46,237 bases of DNA, from positions 1 to 46,237 of the forward strand of contig CACLGJ010000006.1 of the NCBI GenBank assembly GCA_902606445.1, written 5' to 3'. The DNA is from an uncultured Pelagibacteraceae bacterium. GTDB taxonomy: Bacteria; Pseudomonadota; Alphaproteobacteria; Pelagibacterales; Pelagibacteraceae. Shown here in pieces: positions 1 through 9,444 of this stretch. The position numbers were made by a program, and so were the translations under genes. Within the stretch, counting starts at the first letter, position 1. Each line of letters starts with the position of its first letter. The notes beneath the pieces were generated by a model. That model did no database searches and was not told the origin of the DNA. It saw nothing but the letters and a program-made list of their open reading frames with translations.

Positions 1-999
1 ATTGATTGGAGAGCTCAATCGAAAAGTACAGATTTAAAACCAAGAATTACTTTAAGAGATGCAAAAGGAAATGTTATTAAAAAGGCTGATGACAATGAAG
101 CTAGGTATTACTTAGTCCCAGATTCAATTTTATCAGTCAAAGATGGACAGAAAGTTTTTGCTGGAGATGTTATTGCAAGACTTCCAAAAGAAACAACTAA
201 AACAAAAGATATTACAGGAGGTCTACCTAGAGTTGCCGAATTATTTGAAGCTAGAAAAGCAAAAGATAGCGCTATTATCGCTGAAAATGATGGACAGGTT
301 ATATTTGGTAAAGAAGTTAGAGGAAAACAAAGAGTTTCAATTGCTCCTGAAGATGGATCAGAACCTTCTAATTATTTAATCCCCAAAGGAAAACATATTA
401 ATTTTAACCAGGGTGAAAAAATTAAAAAAGGGGAATATCTTTTAGATGGACAGCCATTACCACATGATATTTTAAGAATTATGGGAATTAAAGATTTAAC
501 TGAATATTTTGTTAACCAAGTTCAAGAAGTATATAGATTACAAGGTGTTGTAATAAATGATAAACATATTGAAACAATCTTAAGACAAATGTTGAAAAAA
601 GTTGAAGTTAAGAATTCAGGTGACTCATCTTATCTTCCTGGTGAAATTGTGGATAGAATTAAATTTGACATTTCAAATGAAAAACTTAAATCTGAAGGAA
701 AATCACCTGCAATTGGTGAGAGGGTTCTAATGGGTATTACTAAAGCTTCATTACAAACTGAGTCGTTCATTTCAGCTGCTTCTTTCCAGGAAACAACTAG
801 AGTACTTACTGATGCTGCTATTAAAGGAAAAGTTGACCCTCTACATGGTTTAAAAGAGAATGTTATTGTTGGAAGGTTAGTTCCTGCTGGAACAGGTAAT
901 ATAAAGAATAAGTGGAACAAAAAAGCTCTTGAAGATGACAATAAATTTCTGTCAGAACAAGAAAAAATTGAAACGACAGAAACCCCTGTAAATCAATAA
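1..999 (+). CDS. rpoC: DNA-directed RNA polymerase subunit beta', C-terminal part (5' end outside window)
   Basis: Reading frame 1 is open from the first base to the TAA at 997-999, giving the last 332 residues of beta'. The translation contains the highly conserved motif [20 protein letters not shown] (about residue 65 of the fragment) and further on [20 protein letters not shown] and [20 protein letters not shown], all hallmarks of the beta' C-terminus that closes the active-site cleft and binds omega. An internal ATG at 481 is not a start; homology runs through it without break. It is followed by the str operon, the usual rpoBC-rpsL order. Identity is certain; only the upstream extent is unknown. 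Confidence 0.98.
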   Translation: MDWRAQSKSTDLKPRITLRDAKGNVIKKADDNEARYYLVPDSILSVKDGQKVFAGDVIARLPKETTKTKDITGGLPRVAELFEARKAKDSAIIAENDGQVIFGKEVRGKQRVSIAPEDGSEPSNYLIPKGKHINFNQGEKIKKGEYLLDGQPLPHDILRIMGIKDLTEYFVNQVQEVYRLQGVVINDKHIETILRQMLKKVEVKNSGDSSYLPGEIVDRIKFDISNEKLKSEGKSPAIGERVLMGITKASLQTESFISAASFQETTRVLTDAAIKGKVDPLHGLKENVIVGRLVPAGTGNIKNKWNKKALEDDNKFLSEQEKIETTETPVNQ

Positions 1000-1028
1000 A
1001 AATTCAACTTTTAATAGGTAGTTTTAGT

Positions 1029-1056
1029 TTGACAAAGTCAGATTATTAAGTATTTT
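1029..1056 (+). promoter_or_regulatory. candidate promoter of the rpsL superoperon
   Basis: In the 167 bp gap between rpoC and rpsL there is a perfect TTGACA (1029-1034) followed after 16 bp by TATTTT (1051-1056; four of six match the -10 consensus). Transcription would start near 1063, leaving a leader of about 100 nt before rpsL. This would let rpsL and the 24 following genes be expressed separately from rpoBC. Prediction from sequence alone. Confidence 0.5.
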
Positions 1057-1078
1057 GGCGATGTTTTTGGTTGGAATG

Positions 1079-1130
1079 TAGTGTTAATCTTAGACACTAA
1101 ACGCTGCCATAAATAACCTGTCAGTTATTT
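1079..1130 (+). promoter_or_regulatory. two hairpins in the rpsL leader (candidate r-protein leader or attenuator)
   Basis: Two inverted repeats lie between the promoter candidate and rpsL. Hairpin A pairs TAGTGT (1079-1084) with ACACTA (1094-1099) over a 9-nt loop. Hairpin B pairs AAATAAC (1111-1117) with GTTATTT (1124-1130) over a 6-nt CTGTCA loop. Hairpin B is followed by CTTTCAAAAA rather than a U-run, so it does not look like a classical intrinsic terminator. In such a compact genome this much structured untranslated RNA is notable; an autoregulatory role is inference. Confidence 0.4.
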
Positions 1131-1166
1131 CTTTCAAAAACAACTATTAATAAATTTATAAAAATT

Positions 1167-1538
1167 ATGCCTACTATTAACCAGTTGTTAAAGAATAAAA
1201 GAGTAAAACAAAGCAAAAGAAATAAAGTCCCAGCTCTGCAAAAACAGCCTCTCAAAAGAGGTGTTTGTGTAAAGGTCTATACAACAACGCCCAAAAAACC
1301 AAATTCTGCATTAAGAAAAGTTGCTAGAGTAAGATTATCAAATGGTTTTGAGGTAACTGCTTATATTCCTGGTGAGGGACATAATTTACAAGAACATTCG
1401 GTTGTTATGATAAGAGGGGGTCGTGTAAAGGATTTACCCGGTGTTCGTTATCACATACTAAGAGGTAATCTAGACACTCAAGGAGTTGCGAACAGAAAAA
1501 AAAGAAGATCATTGTACGGAACTAAAAAAGGTAAGTAA
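1167..1538 (+). CDS. rpsL: 30S ribosomal protein S12
   Basis: S12 is part of the decoding centre and the classical streptomycin target. The 123-residue product has the usual length (E. coli 124) and shows [12 protein letters not shown] at the N-terminus, [13 protein letters not shown] around residues 40-52, and [13 protein letters not shown] near 85-97, which includes the Asp that RimO methylthiolates in many bacteria. The lysines associated with streptomycin sensitivity are the wild-type residues. It is the first gene after the rpoC gap and is followed 3 bp later by rpsG, so it heads the fused str-S10-spc array. Confidence 0.98.
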   Translation: MPTINQLLKNKRVKQSKRNKVPALQKQPLKRGVCVKVYTTTPKKPNSALRKVARVRLSNGFEVTAYIPGEGHNLQEHSVVMIRGGRVKDLPGVRYHILRGNLDTQGVANRKKRRSLYGTKKGK

Positions 1539-1541
1539 TTT

Positions 1542-2012
1542 ATGTCTAGAAAAAAAACACAACCAAAAAAAAATGTTATTCCAGATCCAAAATTTAACTC
1601 AACTATAATTCCGAAATTAATTAATAACATTATGTACGATGGCAAAAGAGGTGTTGCAGCAAAAATAGTTTATGATGCAATTGATAAGATTAAATCAAAA
1701 ACAAAAGATGAGCCAATTAATATATTTAATGAAGCAATTAACAATATCAAACCAACTGTAGAAGTTAGATCTAGAAGAGTTGGTGGTGCAACTTATCAAG
1801 TGCCTGTAGAGGTTAAAAGTAAAAGAGCACAAGCACTTGCTATAAGATGGTTAGTAGATTCAGCAAGAAAAAGAAAAGATAAACATATGTCAGATAAAAT
1901 TTTTAATGAACTTTATGATGCTTATGAAAAAAAAGGAGCAGCTGTAAAAAAAAGAGAGGACGTACACAAAATGGCAGAGTCAAATAAAGCTTTCGCACAT
2001 TTTAGATGGTAA
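1542..2012 (+). CDS. rpsG: 30S ribosomal protein S7
   Basis: S7 nucleates assembly of the 30S head and contacts E-site tRNA. The 156-residue product carries family motifs LINNIMYDGKRGVA, EVRSRRVGGATYQVPVEV and AIRWLVDSARKR, and ends with SNKAFAHFRW, a typical S7 C-terminus. Length matches the family. Only 3 bp separate it from rpsL, so the long rpsL-rpsG spacer that in E. coli holds the S7 autoregulatory site does not exist here. fusA follows after 6 bp. Confidence 0.98.
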   Translation: MSRKKTQPKKNVIPDPKFNSTIIPKLINNIMYDGKRGVAAKIVYDAIDKIKSKTKDEPINIFNEAINNIKPTVEVRSRRVGGATYQVPVEVKSKRAQALAIRWLVDSARKRKDKHMSDKIFNELYDAYEKKGAAVKKREDVHKMAESNKAFAHFRW

Positions 2013-2018
2013 TAAATT

Positions 2019-4097
2019 ATGCCTAGAACTCATACTTTAGACAAATACAGAAATATTGGGATCATGGCTCATATAGACGCTGGTAAAACAACTACCACTG
2101 AAAGAGTTTTGTATTATACAGGTAAGAGTCATAAAATAGGAGAAGTTCACGATGGTGCAGCAACTATGGATTGGATGGAGCAAGAACAAGAAAGAGGTAT
2201 AACTATAACTTCAGCTGCTACAACTTGCTTTTGGCAAGATCACAGAATAAATATCATAGATACACCAGGTCATGTGGATTTTACTATCGAAGTAGAAAGA
2301 TCACTTAAAGTTTTGGATGGTGCAGTTGCTGTATTTGATGGGGTTGCTGGTGTTGAACCCCAATCTGAAACTGTGTGGAGACAAGCAGATAAATATAAAG
2401 TTCCAAGAATTTGTTTTGTAAATAAGTTGGACAGAACTGGTGCTGATTTCTTTAGATGTGTTGATATGATCAAAGACAGATTAGGTGCAAAACCAATGGT
2501 TATTCAAGTTCCTATAGGAATTGAAGCTTCATTAACTGGCGTTGTTGATTTAGTTAAAATGAAAGCTCAAGTTTGGAAAAATGAGGCTTTAGGTGCTGAG
2601 TGGGAATACAAAGATATTCCGGATGATTTAAAGGAAATATCTGAAAAGTATAGAACAGAATTAGTTGAAATGGCTGTAGAACAAGATGAAAAATTGATGG
2701 AAGCTTATTTAAATGGCGATGAAATTAAAGAAGAGGACTTAATAAGATGTATTAGAAAAGGTACTTTAAATTTTAGTTTTGTACCAATATTAACTGGTTC
2801 AGCTTTTAAAAACAAAGGTGTTCAGCCTTTACTAGATGCTGTTATAAATTATTTACCAAGCCCTATTGATATTGGATCTATAAAAGGCACAAAACCAGGA
2901 TCTGAAGATGAGATAGAAATGAAATTTGAGGATGGTGCTGGTTTTTCTGCTCTAGCTTTTAAGGTTGCAAATGATCCTTTTGTTGGTTCGCTTACATTTA
3001 TAAGAGTTTATTCTGGTACAATAAAAACTGGTACTGGCATTTATAATTCATCTAAAGAAAAAGAAGAAAGAGTTGGAAGGATGCTTTTAATGCATGCTAA
3101 CTCTAGAGAAGATATTAAAGAAGCTAATGCTGGTGATATTGTGGCTTTAGCAGGATTAAAGTACACAATCACTGGACATACTTTATGTGACGAGGAAAAA
3201 CCTGTTTTATTAGAACCAATGGAATTTCCAGATCCAGTAATAGAGATTGCAGTAGAGCCAAAAACAAAAGCTGACCAAGAAAAAATGGGTGAAGCACTAG
3301 GTAGATTGGCTAAAGAGGATCCCTCATTCAGAGTTACATCTGATGAAGAGTCTGGACAAACAATTATTAAAGGTATGGGTGAACTACACTTAGATATAAT
3401 TGTAGATCGAATGAAAAGAGAATTTAAAGTAGAAGCGAACGTGGGAGCACCTCAAGTAGCTTATAGAGAAACATTAGAAAACTCATCCGAAGTTGAATAT
3501 ACTCATAAAAAACAAAGTGGTGGAGCGGGACAATTTGCAAAAGTTAAGTTGTTGGTGGAACCCCAGGAGCCAGGTGCAGGTAGATCAGTAGAAAGTAAGA
3601 TCAAAGGTGGTGCTATACCAAAAGAATTCATACCTGGTGTAGAAAAAGGAATTGAAACCGTCTCAGATAATGGAATATTAGCAGGTTTTCCAATGATAGA
3701 TTATAAAGTTACTATTTTAGATGGACTACATCATGATGTAGACTCAAGTGTTCTTGCTTTTGAGCTTGCTAGTAGAGCTTGCTTTAAGGAAGCTTGCACA
3801 AAAGGCACTTTAAAATTACTCGAACCTGTTATGAGAGTTGAGGTGGTAACCCCTGAAGATTACATGGGTGATGTTATAGGAGATTTAAACAGTAGAAGAG
3901 GGCAAATAAGTACTCAAGAGCAAAGAGGAAATGCAACTGTTATCACTGCTATGGTTCCGCTAGCTAACATGTTTGGATATATTAATAATTTAAGATCTAT
4001 GTCTCAAGGTAGAGCACAATACTCAATGTTTTTTGATCATTATTCAAAAGTTCCTCAAAATGTTCAAGATGAAGTAACCAAAAAGATTGCGGGATAA
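2019..4097 (+). CDS. fusA: elongation factor G
   Basis: EF-G is the GTPase that drives tRNA-mRNA translocation and, with RRF, ribosome recycling. The 692-residue protein has the G-domain motifs in order: P-loop [12 protein letters not shown] (about residues 17-28), the switch I segment [20 protein letters not shown] and NKLDRTGAD, followed by EF-G domains II-V (for example [13 protein letters not shown] in domain III and the C-terminal RGQIST segment). It is slightly shorter than E. coli EF-G (704). rpsJ starts only 2 bp after its stop: no tuf gene lies between them. Confidence 0.98.
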   Translation: MPRTHTLDKYRNIGIMAHIDAGKTTTTERVLYYTGKSHKIGEVHDGAATMDWMEQEQERGITITSAATTCFWQDHRINIIDTPGHVDFTIEVERSLKVLDGAVAVFDGVAGVEPQSETVWRQADKYKVPRICFVNKLDRTGADFFRCVDMIKDRLGAKPMVIQVPIGIEASLTGVVDLVKMKAQVWKNEALGAEWEYKDIPDDLKEISEKYRTELVEMAVEQDEKLMEAYLNGDEIKEEDLIRCIRKGTLNFSFVPILTGSAFKNKGVQPLLDAVINYLPSPIDIGSIKGTKPGSEDEIEMKFEDGAGFSALAFKVANDPFVGSLTFIRVYSGTIKTGTGIYNSSKEKEERVGRMLLMHANSREDIKEANAGDIVALAGLKYTITGHTLCDEEKPVLLEPMEFPDPVIEIAVEPKTKADQEKMGEALGRLAKEDPSFRVTSDEESGQTIIKGMGELHLDIIVDRMKREFKVEANVGAPQVAYRETLENSSEVEYTHKKQSGGAGQFAKVKLLVEPQEPGAGRSVESKIKGGAIPKEFIPGVEKGIETVSDNGILAGFPMIDYKVTILDGLHHDVDSSVLAFELASRACFKEACTKGTLKLLEPVMRVEVVTPEDYMGDVIGDLNSRRGQISTQEQRGNATVITAMVPLANMFGYINNLRSMSQGRAQYSMFFDHYSKVPQNVQDEVTKKIAG

Positions 4098-4099
4098 TT

Positions 4100-4408
4100 A
4101 TGGAAAAACAAAATATCAGAATTAAACTTAGAGCTTATGATAATAAAATTCTCGATGCTTCCACAGAGGAAATTGTAAATACTGTAAAAAGAACGGGAGC
4201 AACAATAAAAGGACCGATACCTTTACCAACTAAAATTGAAAGATATACAGTACTACGTTCACCTCATATTGATAAAAAAAGTAGAGAACAATTTGAGTCT
4301 AGAACTCATAAAAGATTAATTGATATAGTTGAACCAACTCCACAAACTGTCGAAGCTTTGATGAAATTAGACTTAGCATCTGGTGTAGATGTGGAAATAA
4401 AGATTTAG
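4100..4408 (+). CDS. rpsJ: 30S ribosomal protein S10 (NusE)
   Basis: S10 is a 30S head protein and, as NusE, a partner of NusB/NusG in antitermination. The 102-residue product is full length (E. coli 103) and contains [14 protein letters not shown] at the N-terminus, [20 protein letters not shown] in the middle and RTHKRLIDI near the C-terminus. In E. coli this gene heads the S10 operon behind a long L4-responsive leader; here it starts 2 bp after fusA, so that leader is absent and expression must come from upstream. Confidence 0.98.
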   Translation: MEKQNIRIKLRAYDNKILDASTEEIVNTVKRTGATIKGPIPLPTKIERYTVLRSPHIDKKSREQFESRTHKRLIDIVEPTPQTVEALMKLDLASGVDVEIKI

Positions 4409-4410
4409 TT

Positions 4411-5121
4411 ATGAATGAAATAGCTTTAATTGGTAAAAAAATTGGAATGACTAGAGAGTTTTATAAAACTGGACAATTAGTTCCAGTAACTGTTTTAAAG
4501 ATGGAAAAAGCTAGAGTTATTCAAGTTATAGACAAGGAAAAAAGAGGATATAGTGCTGTTCAATTAGGTTACGGAAAAATTAAAAATTCTAAAATCACAA
4601 AAGCTATGAAAGGTTACTTTGCTAAAAAAAACACTGAAGCAAAAAAACTATTAAAAGAATTTAGAGTAGATAGTACTGAAATTATCAAAGAAGGTAATGA
4701 ATTTGGATTAGAGATTTTTAAAGATATAAAATTTGTAGATACTAGATCAAAAACTATTGGAAAAGGTTTTGCAGGAGCTATGAAAAGACACAATTTTGGT
4801 GGTTTAAGAGCTTCACATGGAGTATCTGTTTCTCATAGATCCCATGGTTCTACTGGTCAAAGACAGGACCCTGGAAAAGTATTTAAAGGAAAAAAAATGG
4901 CTGGTCATATGGGTGATAAATTAAGAACAATGCAAAATATAGAAATCATAAAAACTGATATAGAGAATGAATTATTATATTTAAAAGGCTCAATTCCAGG
5001 TTCTAAAAATTCTGAAATTTTGGTTAAAAAGTCAAAAAAAAACATAAGTAAATTAACAATCGAGGAAAAAATTAAAGCAGCTGAGGAAGCAAAAAAAACA
5101 CCTGAGAAAAAGAAAAAATAA
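4411..5121 (+). CDS. rplC: 50S ribosomal protein L3
   Basis: L3 is an early assembly protein whose loop reaches toward the peptidyl transferase centre. The product (236 residues) shows IGKKIGMTREF at the start, GFAGAMKRHNFGG and SHGSTGQRQDPGKVFKGKK in the core; the Gln in the latter segment is the site methylated by PrmB in many bacteria. It is longer than E. coli L3 (209) through a lysine- and glutamate-rich C-terminal tail of roughly 30 residues ending in KKKK. The last base of its TAA stop is the first base of the rplD ATG, indicating translational coupling. Confidence 0.97.
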   Translation: MNEIALIGKKIGMTREFYKTGQLVPVTVLKMEKARVIQVIDKEKRGYSAVQLGYGKIKNSKITKAMKGYFAKKNTEAKKLLKEFRVDSTEIIKEGNEFGLEIFKDIKFVDTRSKTIGKGFAGAMKRHNFGGLRASHGVSVSHRSHGSTGQRQDPGKVFKGKKMAGHMGDKLRTMQNIEIIKTDIENELLYLKGSIPGSKNSEILVKKSKKNISKLTIEEKIKAAEEAKKTPEKKKK

Positions 5122-5744
5122 TGAAGTTAGATAAATTAAATATAGATGGAAAAAAAGATTCTATTGAGGTTTTGGATAAAATCTTTTCAGCTAAAATAAA
5201 CAAAAAATTGGTTAATAGTGTGTTGTATAAAACAAATGCTAATTACAAAGGAAGGCACGCAAAAACAAAACAACAAAATGAGGTTTCTGGACCAACATCA
5301 AAAATTTACGCACAAAAAGGTACAGGTGGAGCGAGACATGCTAGTCGAAAAGCACCTATTTTTGTTGGTGGTGGAATAGCTCATGGTCCTAAAGGAGAAC
5401 TTGGCTATAAAAAACGAAAATTAAATAAGAGTGAAAAAAAGTTAAGTGTTGCGTCACTAATTACTGAAAAAACTAAAAATAAAGATTTATTAGTTTTTAG
5501 TGATTTTAATACTGAAATTAAAAAAACTAAAGAGATGAACTTAATTGTAAAAAAGTTTGAGATTTCAAATTCCTTATTAATTTTTGATAAAGAATCTAAA
5601 AATAAAATAGAAAAATCAATCAGAAACATTCCAAATATTAAGGTCACTGATATCAATCATTTTAGCACTTTTGATATAGTTAAGTTTAAAAAAGTAGTTT
5701 TTACAGAAAGTTCGATAAAAGAATTAGAAAAGAGATATTCATAA
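5121..5744 (+). CDS. rplD: 50S ribosomal protein L4
   Basis: L4 lines the peptide exit tunnel. The 207-residue product includes the tunnel-loop signature YAQKGTGGARHASRKAPIFVGG (cited in part; about residues 66-85) and a C-terminal globular domain rich in Lys, Ile and Asn. Its start overlaps the rplC stop by one base and its stop overlaps the rplW ATG by one base. In E. coli L4 represses its own operon through the S10 leader; that leader is missing here, so such feedback would need another site. Confidence 0.96.
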   Translation: MKLDKLNIDGKKDSIEVLDKIFSAKINKKLVNSVLYKTNANYKGRHAKTKQQNEVSGPTSKIYAQKGTGGARHASRKAPIFVGGGIAHGPKGELGYKKRKLNKSEKKLSVASLITEKTKNKDLLVFSDFNTEIKKTKEMNLIVKKFEISNSLLIFDKESKNKIEKSIRNIPNIKVTDINHFSTFDIVKFKKVVFTESSIKELEKRYS

Positions 5745-6037
5745 TGGATAAGATGCATTTATACGATAAAATCTTAGCACCATTGGTAACAGAAAAAACA
5801 ACCAATTTGTCTGAACAAAACAAGATAGTGTTTAAAGTCCCAGCTACTGCAAATAAGAAAAATTTAAAATTCAATATTGAAAAAATCTTCAAAGTAAATG
5901 TAACTAAGATAAATATTATTAATAAACAAAACAGAACTAAAATAACTAGAGGAAGAAAAGTTAAAGTTTCTGGATTTAAAAAAGCAATCATCACTTTAAA
6001 AAAAGGTCAAAGTATTGATTTGACAACAGGAGTTTAA
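5744..6037 (+). CDS. rplW: 50S ribosomal protein L23
   Basis: L23 sits at the tunnel exit and is the docking site for trigger factor and SRP. The 97-residue product has YDKILAPLVTEKTT near the N-terminus, the family's (I/L)xxP(I/L)xTEKT motif, then VFKVPATANKKNLKFNIEKI and the basic loop that contacts 23S rRNA (TKITRGRKVKVSGFKKA). Length agrees with the family (E. coli 100). It starts on the last base of rplD and is followed 4 bp later by rplB. Confidence 0.97.
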   Translation: MDKMHLYDKILAPLVTEKTTNLSEQNKIVFKVPATANKKNLKFNIEKIFKVNVTKINIINKQNRTKITRGRKVKVSGFKKAIITLKKGQSIDLTTGV

Positions 6038-6041
6038 TTTA

Positions 6042-6875
6042 ATGGCATTAAAAACTTTTAAACCATATACAAAATCTACAAGAGGAACAATCTTAGTAGA
6101 TAGGACAGGTTTATGGAAAGGTAAACCATTTAAATCTTTAGTATCACCTAAAAATGCTATGAAAGGCAGAAATAATAATGGTCATATTACCTCAATCAAT
6201 AGAGCAGGTGGACATAAAAAAATGTATAGACATGTTGACTTTTATAGAAAAAAATTTGATATGCCTGCAACAGTTGAAAGAGTTGAATATGATCCCAACA
6301 GATCCTGCTATATAATGTTGGTTAAATTTCAAGATAATACTCATGCTTATTATTTAGCACCGCAAAAAATTAAAATTGGAGATGTTATAGAAAATGGATC
6401 AAAAAAAGAGATAAAGGTTGGCAATTGTATGCCACTTCAAGATATTCCAGTTGGTATAAATATACATAATGTTGAAATCCAACCAGGTGGTGGGGGTAAA
6501 CTAGCAAGATCCGCCGGTACATCAGTTACTATAAGTGGTTTGGATGGAAATTATAGTTTAATTAAACTATCTTCTGGTGAAGTAAGAAGAATAGACTCAA
6601 GATCATTAGCTACTATTGGTGTTTTAAGCAATCCAGATCAAAAAAATATAAAAATAGGTAAAGCAGGAAGATCAAGATGGCTAGGAAGACGTCCTCATAC
6701 AAGAGGTGTTGTTAAAAACCCTGTTGATCACCCACATGGAGGTGGTGAAGGTAAAACTGCTGGTGGAAGACATCCAGTTTCACCTACAGGACAGTCTGCT
6801 AAAGGTTTAAAAACAAGAGATAATAAACGAACTGATAAATTTATTATTCGAAGAAGAAAGAAAAGGAAGGATTAA
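6042..6875 (+). CDS. rplB: 50S ribosomal protein L2
   Basis: L2 bridges the subunits and is required for peptidyl transferase activity. The 277-residue product (E. coli 273) begins ALKTFKPYTKSTRG and carries NNNGHITSINRAGGHKKMYR, NVEIQPGGGGKLARSAGTS and the C-terminal VVKNPVDHPHGGGEGKT signature containing the conserved His implicated in peptidyl-transfer function. It is one of the best conserved proteins in the window, separated from its neighbours by only 3-4 bp. Confidence 0.98.
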   Translation: MALKTFKPYTKSTRGTILVDRTGLWKGKPFKSLVSPKNAMKGRNNNGHITSINRAGGHKKMYRHVDFYRKKFDMPATVERVEYDPNRSCYIMLVKFQDNTHAYYLAPQKIKIGDVIENGSKKEIKVGNCMPLQDIPVGINIHNVEIQPGGGGKLARSAGTSVTISGLDGNYSLIKLSSGEVRRIDSRSLATIGVLSNPDQKNIKIGKAGRSRWLGRRPHTRGVVKNPVDHPHGGGEGKTAGGRHPVSPTGQSAKGLKTRDNKRTDKFIIRRRKKRKD

Positions 6876-6878
6876 TTA

Positions 6879-7178
6879 ATGGCTAGATCAGTTTGGAAAG
6901 GACCATTTGTAGAGGAAAGCTTAATGAAAAAAGTTGATAAATACAAAGTAGATCCAAAAAAAATTCCAATTAAAACATGGTCAAGAAAATCAACAATAAT
7001 TCCTGATTTTGTTGGTGTTAGTTTTTTAATATATAATGGTAAAAAATTTATTCCCATAACAATATCTGAAGACATGGTTGGACACAAAATGGGTGAATTT
7101 GCACCAACCAGAACATTTTTTGGTCATACACCAGCAGATAAAAAGGCTAAACCTGCAGAAGCAGCACCTAAAAAATAA
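6879..7178 (+). CDS. rpsS: 30S ribosomal protein S19
   Basis: S19 pairs with S13 in the 30S head near the A site. The 99-residue product starts [15 protein letters not shown] and contains [15 protein letters not shown] and [18 protein letters not shown], all diagnostic. Compared with E. coli (92) the C-terminus ends in a short Lys/Ala/Pro tail ([13 protein letters not shown]), a flexible extension also seen on several other ribosomal proteins in this window. rplV starts 3 bp downstream. Confidence 0.97.
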   Translation: MARSVWKGPFVEESLMKKVDKYKVDPKKIPIKTWSRKSTIIPDFVGVSFLIYNGKKFIPITISEDMVGHKMGEFAPTRTFFGHTPADKKAKPAEAAPKK

Positions 7179-7181
7179 TTT

Positions 7182-7580
7182 ATGAGCAAGAAAAAGAAAA
7201 TAGATAAAAATAAGGATAAAACAGTTAGATCTATAAACAATAATATTAGATCAAGCGTTAGAAAACTAAATCCAATTTTAAAAGGAATTGTTGGAAAAAA
7301 AGTTGATATAGCCATAAGAGATTTACAATTTTCTGAAAAAAGAATTACTAAGGATATAAGAAAGACAATTAGCTCAGCTGTTGCAAATGCTGAAAACAAC
7401 TTTCAATACGATATTGATAATTTAGTTGTGAAAGAAGCGTACTGTGGAAAGAAAATTACTATGAAAAGGTTCAGACCTCGAGCGAAAGGTAGAGCTGCTC
7501 CGATATTAAAACCTTATTCAAGTATAACTATTATATTATCAGAAGCTAAAAAAATGGAGAGTCATGGGACAAAAAGTTAA
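7182..7580 (+). CDS. rplV: 50S ribosomal protein L22
   Basis: L22 forms part of the exit-tunnel constriction (erythromycin site). The 132-residue product has the core [19 protein letters not shown], the helix [11 protein letters not shown] and the tunnel hairpin [20 protein letters not shown] near the C-terminus. It is about 20 residues longer than E. coli L22 (110), mainly because of a lysine/asparagine-rich N-terminal extension. Its last 17 bp overlap the start of rpsC in another frame. Confidence 0.95.
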   Translation: MSKKKKIDKNKDKTVRSINNNIRSSVRKLNPILKGIVGKKVDIAIRDLQFSEKRITKDIRKTISSAVANAENNFQYDIDNLVVKEAYCGKKITMKRFRPRAKGRAAPILKPYSSITIILSEAKKMESHGTKS

Positions 7581-8244
7581 TCCAGTAGGTTTTAGATTAG
7601 GTGTAAATAGAGGTTGGGACTCTGTGTGGTATGCCAAGAAAAAAGATTTTGGCAATTATTTAATTGAGGATTTTAAGATCAGAGAATATATCAAAAAAAA
7701 TGTAATAAATTCTGGTGTCTCTAAAGTAATGATAGAAAGAACAGCAAATAAATGTTACGTAACTATTTACACTTCTAGACCAGGGTTTGTAATAGGTAAA
7801 AAAGGAAGTGATATTGATAAAATTAAAAATAATTTATCAAAGTTTACTAAAAATGAAGTTACACTTAATATAAAAGAGGTAAAAAAACCTGAGACAAATG
7901 CTTACTTAGTAGCTGAGAATATAGCCCAACAACTTGTGAAAAGAATTTCATACAGAAGAGCGATGAAAAGATCTATGCAATCATGTATTAGACTTGGAGC
8001 TAAAGGAATAAAAGTTTCTTGCAGTGGAAGACTTGGTGGAAATGAAATTGCTAGAACAGAGTGGTTAAGAGATGGAAGTATTCCTTCACATACTTTAAGA
8101 GCTGATATTGACTATGCTGAGGCAGAAGCACTGACGACTTATGGTATAATTGGAATTAAAGTCTGGATTTATAAAGGAGAAGTTTTTGCAAGAGAGTTTA
8201 GTCAAGAGACAAATAAAATAACACCAAAAGAAGGTAAAGAATAA
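7564..8244 (+). CDS. rpsC: 30S ribosomal protein S3
   Basis: S3 lies at the mRNA entry channel and contributes helicase function. The 226-residue product starts [16 protein letters not shown], and has a KH domain with the GxxG-type loop [15 protein letters not shown] around residue 75 and the C-terminal segment [20 protein letters not shown]. The start at 7564 lies inside rplV and is supported by a GGAGA ribosome-binding site at 7556-7560 and by the conserved N-terminus. rplP begins 1 bp after its stop. Confidence 0.97.
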   Translation: MGQKVNPVGFRLGVNRGWDSVWYAKKKDFGNYLIEDFKIREYIKKNVINSGVSKVMIERTANKCYVTIYTSRPGFVIGKKGSDIDKIKNNLSKFTKNEVTLNIKEVKKPETNAYLVAENIAQQLVKRISYRRAMKRSMQSCIRLGAKGIKVSCSGRLGGNEIARTEWLRDGSIPSHTLRADIDYAEAEALTTYGIIGIKVWIYKGEVFAREFSQETNKITPKEGKE

Positions 8245-8245
8245 A

Positions 8246-8656
8246 ATGTTACAACCAGTTAGAACAAAATGGAGAAAAGCTCATAAAGGAAGAATCCACG
8301 GTAATGCTTCGAGAGCAAATTTTATTAATTATGGTGCATTTGCTTTAAAAGCTATGTCTCCAGAGAGAGTAACTGGAAAACAAATTGAAGCTGCAAGAGT
8401 TGCTTTGACAAGACATATGAAAAGACAGGGTAGGGTTTGGACAAGGGTATTTCCAAATATTCCTGTTTCAAAAAAACCTATAGAAGTGAGAATGGGTAAA
8501 GGCAAAGGGTCTCCTGAGTACTATGCATGCAGAGTAAAACCAGGTAGAATTTTATTTGAAGTAGACGGTGTTTCTGAGCAAATAGCAAAAGAAGCATTAT
8601 ATAAAGCATCAGCGAAATTACCAATTAAAACAAAAACAATCAAAAGATTTGCATAA
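8246..8656 (+). CDS. rplP: 50S ribosomal protein L16
   Basis: L16 helps position A-site tRNA and completes the 50S subunit. The 136-residue product has exactly the E. coli length and contains [50 protein letters not shown] and [21 protein letters not shown]. The final A of its TAA stop is the first base of the rpmC start codon, so the two are coupled. Confidence 0.98.
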   Translation: MLQPVRTKWRKAHKGRIHGNASRANFINYGAFALKAMSPERVTGKQIEAARVALTRHMKRQGRVWTRVFPNIPVSKKPIEVRMGKGKGSPEYYACRVKPGRILFEVDGVSEQIAKEALYKASAKLPIKTKTIKRFA

Positions 8657-8847
8657 TGAAAAAACAAGAAATAAAAAAATTGTCTAAAGATGAAATTCTT
8701 AAAAATATTGATAAATTAAAAAAGGATTTATTTAATATTAGATTTCAAAAAGTAAATTCACAGGTAACTAATCCCGCTAAAATTGGTGAAACAAAAAGAA
8801 CGATAGCTAGATTAAAAACAACTTTAAAGGAAAAAATAAATGCCTAA
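8656..8847 (+). CDS. rpmC: 50S ribosomal protein L29
   Basis: L29 is a small helical protein beside L23 at the tunnel exit. The 63-residue product is the same length as in E. coli and shows the two-helix pattern with the signature [31 protein letters not shown] (cited as family pattern; the [10 protein letters not shown] and RTIARLKT parts are the most diagnostic). It starts on the rplP stop and overlaps rpsQ by 8 bp. Confidence 0.95.
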   Translation: MKKQEIKKLSKDEILKNIDKLKKDLFNIRFQKVNSQVTNPAKIGETKRTIARLKTTLKEKINA

Positions 8848-9076
8848 GAAAATTTTAACAGGAGTCGTTGTAAGTGATAAGCCAAACAAAACAATAACTG
8901 TAATGGTTGAAAGAAAATTTTCACACCCAGTGTTAAAAAAAGTTATTAAAGTAAGAAAAAAATATAATGCGCATGATGAAAATAATAAATTTAAAAATGG
9001 AGATAAAGTTTCAATAATTGAAAGTAAACCTTTTTCAAAAAATAAAAAATTTCAAGTTATGGAGAATAATAAATAA
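8840..9076 (+). CDS. rpsQ: 30S ribosomal protein S17
   Basis: S17 is an early 30S body assembly protein with an OB fold. The 78-residue product begins [21 protein letters not shown], has the [20 protein letters not shown] segment and the [21 protein letters not shown]-terminal strand expected for S17. It overlaps rpmC by 8 bp at its start and rplN by 1 bp at its end. Length is close to E. coli (84). Confidence 0.96.
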   Translation: MPKKILTGVVVSDKPNKTITVMVERKFSHPVLKKVIKVRKKYNAHDENNKFKNGDKVSIIESKPFSKNKKFQVMENNK

Positions 9077-9444
9077 TGATTCAAGTCCAAACAGAATTAC
9101 AAGTAGCTGACAATACAGGTGCAAAAAAAATTGAGTGTATTAAAGTTCTAGGTGGATCTAAAAGACGATACGCAAGTATTGGAGATACTATTGTAATAGC
9201 TGTTAAAGAAGCAATACCTAAAGGTAAAGTTAAAAAAGGCTCTGTTCATAAAGCAGTTGTAGTAAGAGTTAAAAAAGGCATTCATAGGGATGACGGTTCA
9301 AAAGTGAAATTTGACAATAATGCTGCTGTTTTAGTAGATGATAAGGGTGAGCCAGTAGGAACAAGAATTTTTGGTCCTGTGACAAGAGAATTAAGAAATA
9401 GAGGTCAAATGAAAATAATTTCATTGGCACCAGAGGTATTATAA
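9076..9444 (+). CDS. rplN: 50S ribosomal protein L14
   Basis: L14 forms intersubunit bridges and binds the silencing factor RsfS. The 122-residue product starts [18 protein letters not shown], with [40 protein letters not shown] and FGPVTRELR in order, matching the family from end to end. In E. coli this gene heads the spc operon; here it starts on the last base of rpsQ, so there is no spc promoter space in front of it. Confidence 0.98.
   Translation: MIQVQTELQVADNTGAKKIECIKVLGGSKRRYASIGDTIVIAVKEAIPKGKVKKGSVHKAVVVRVKKGIHRDDGSKVKFDNNAAVLVDDKGEPVGTRIFGPVTRELRNRGQMKIISLAPEVL

Noticed and set aside
143-379. 78-codon plus-strand open frame near the window start
   Set aside because: It is out of frame with rpoC, which is clearly conserved across the same bases; its translation is low-complexity Leu/Lys.
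630-941. 103-codon minus-strand open frame opposite rpoC
   Set aside because: It lies wholly opposite a conserved part of rpoC, has no recognisable domain, and fits a shadow of the real frame.
1111-1130. Hairpin B as the rpoBC intrinsic terminator
   Set aside because: The stem is A+T-rich and is not followed by a run of T; it also lies downstream of the predicted promoter, which fits a leader better.
5701-5994. 97-codon minus-strand hydrophobic open frame opposite rplW
   Set aside because: Hydrophobic translation is expected opposite Lys/Asn-rich genes in A+T-rich DNA; rplW is the real gene.
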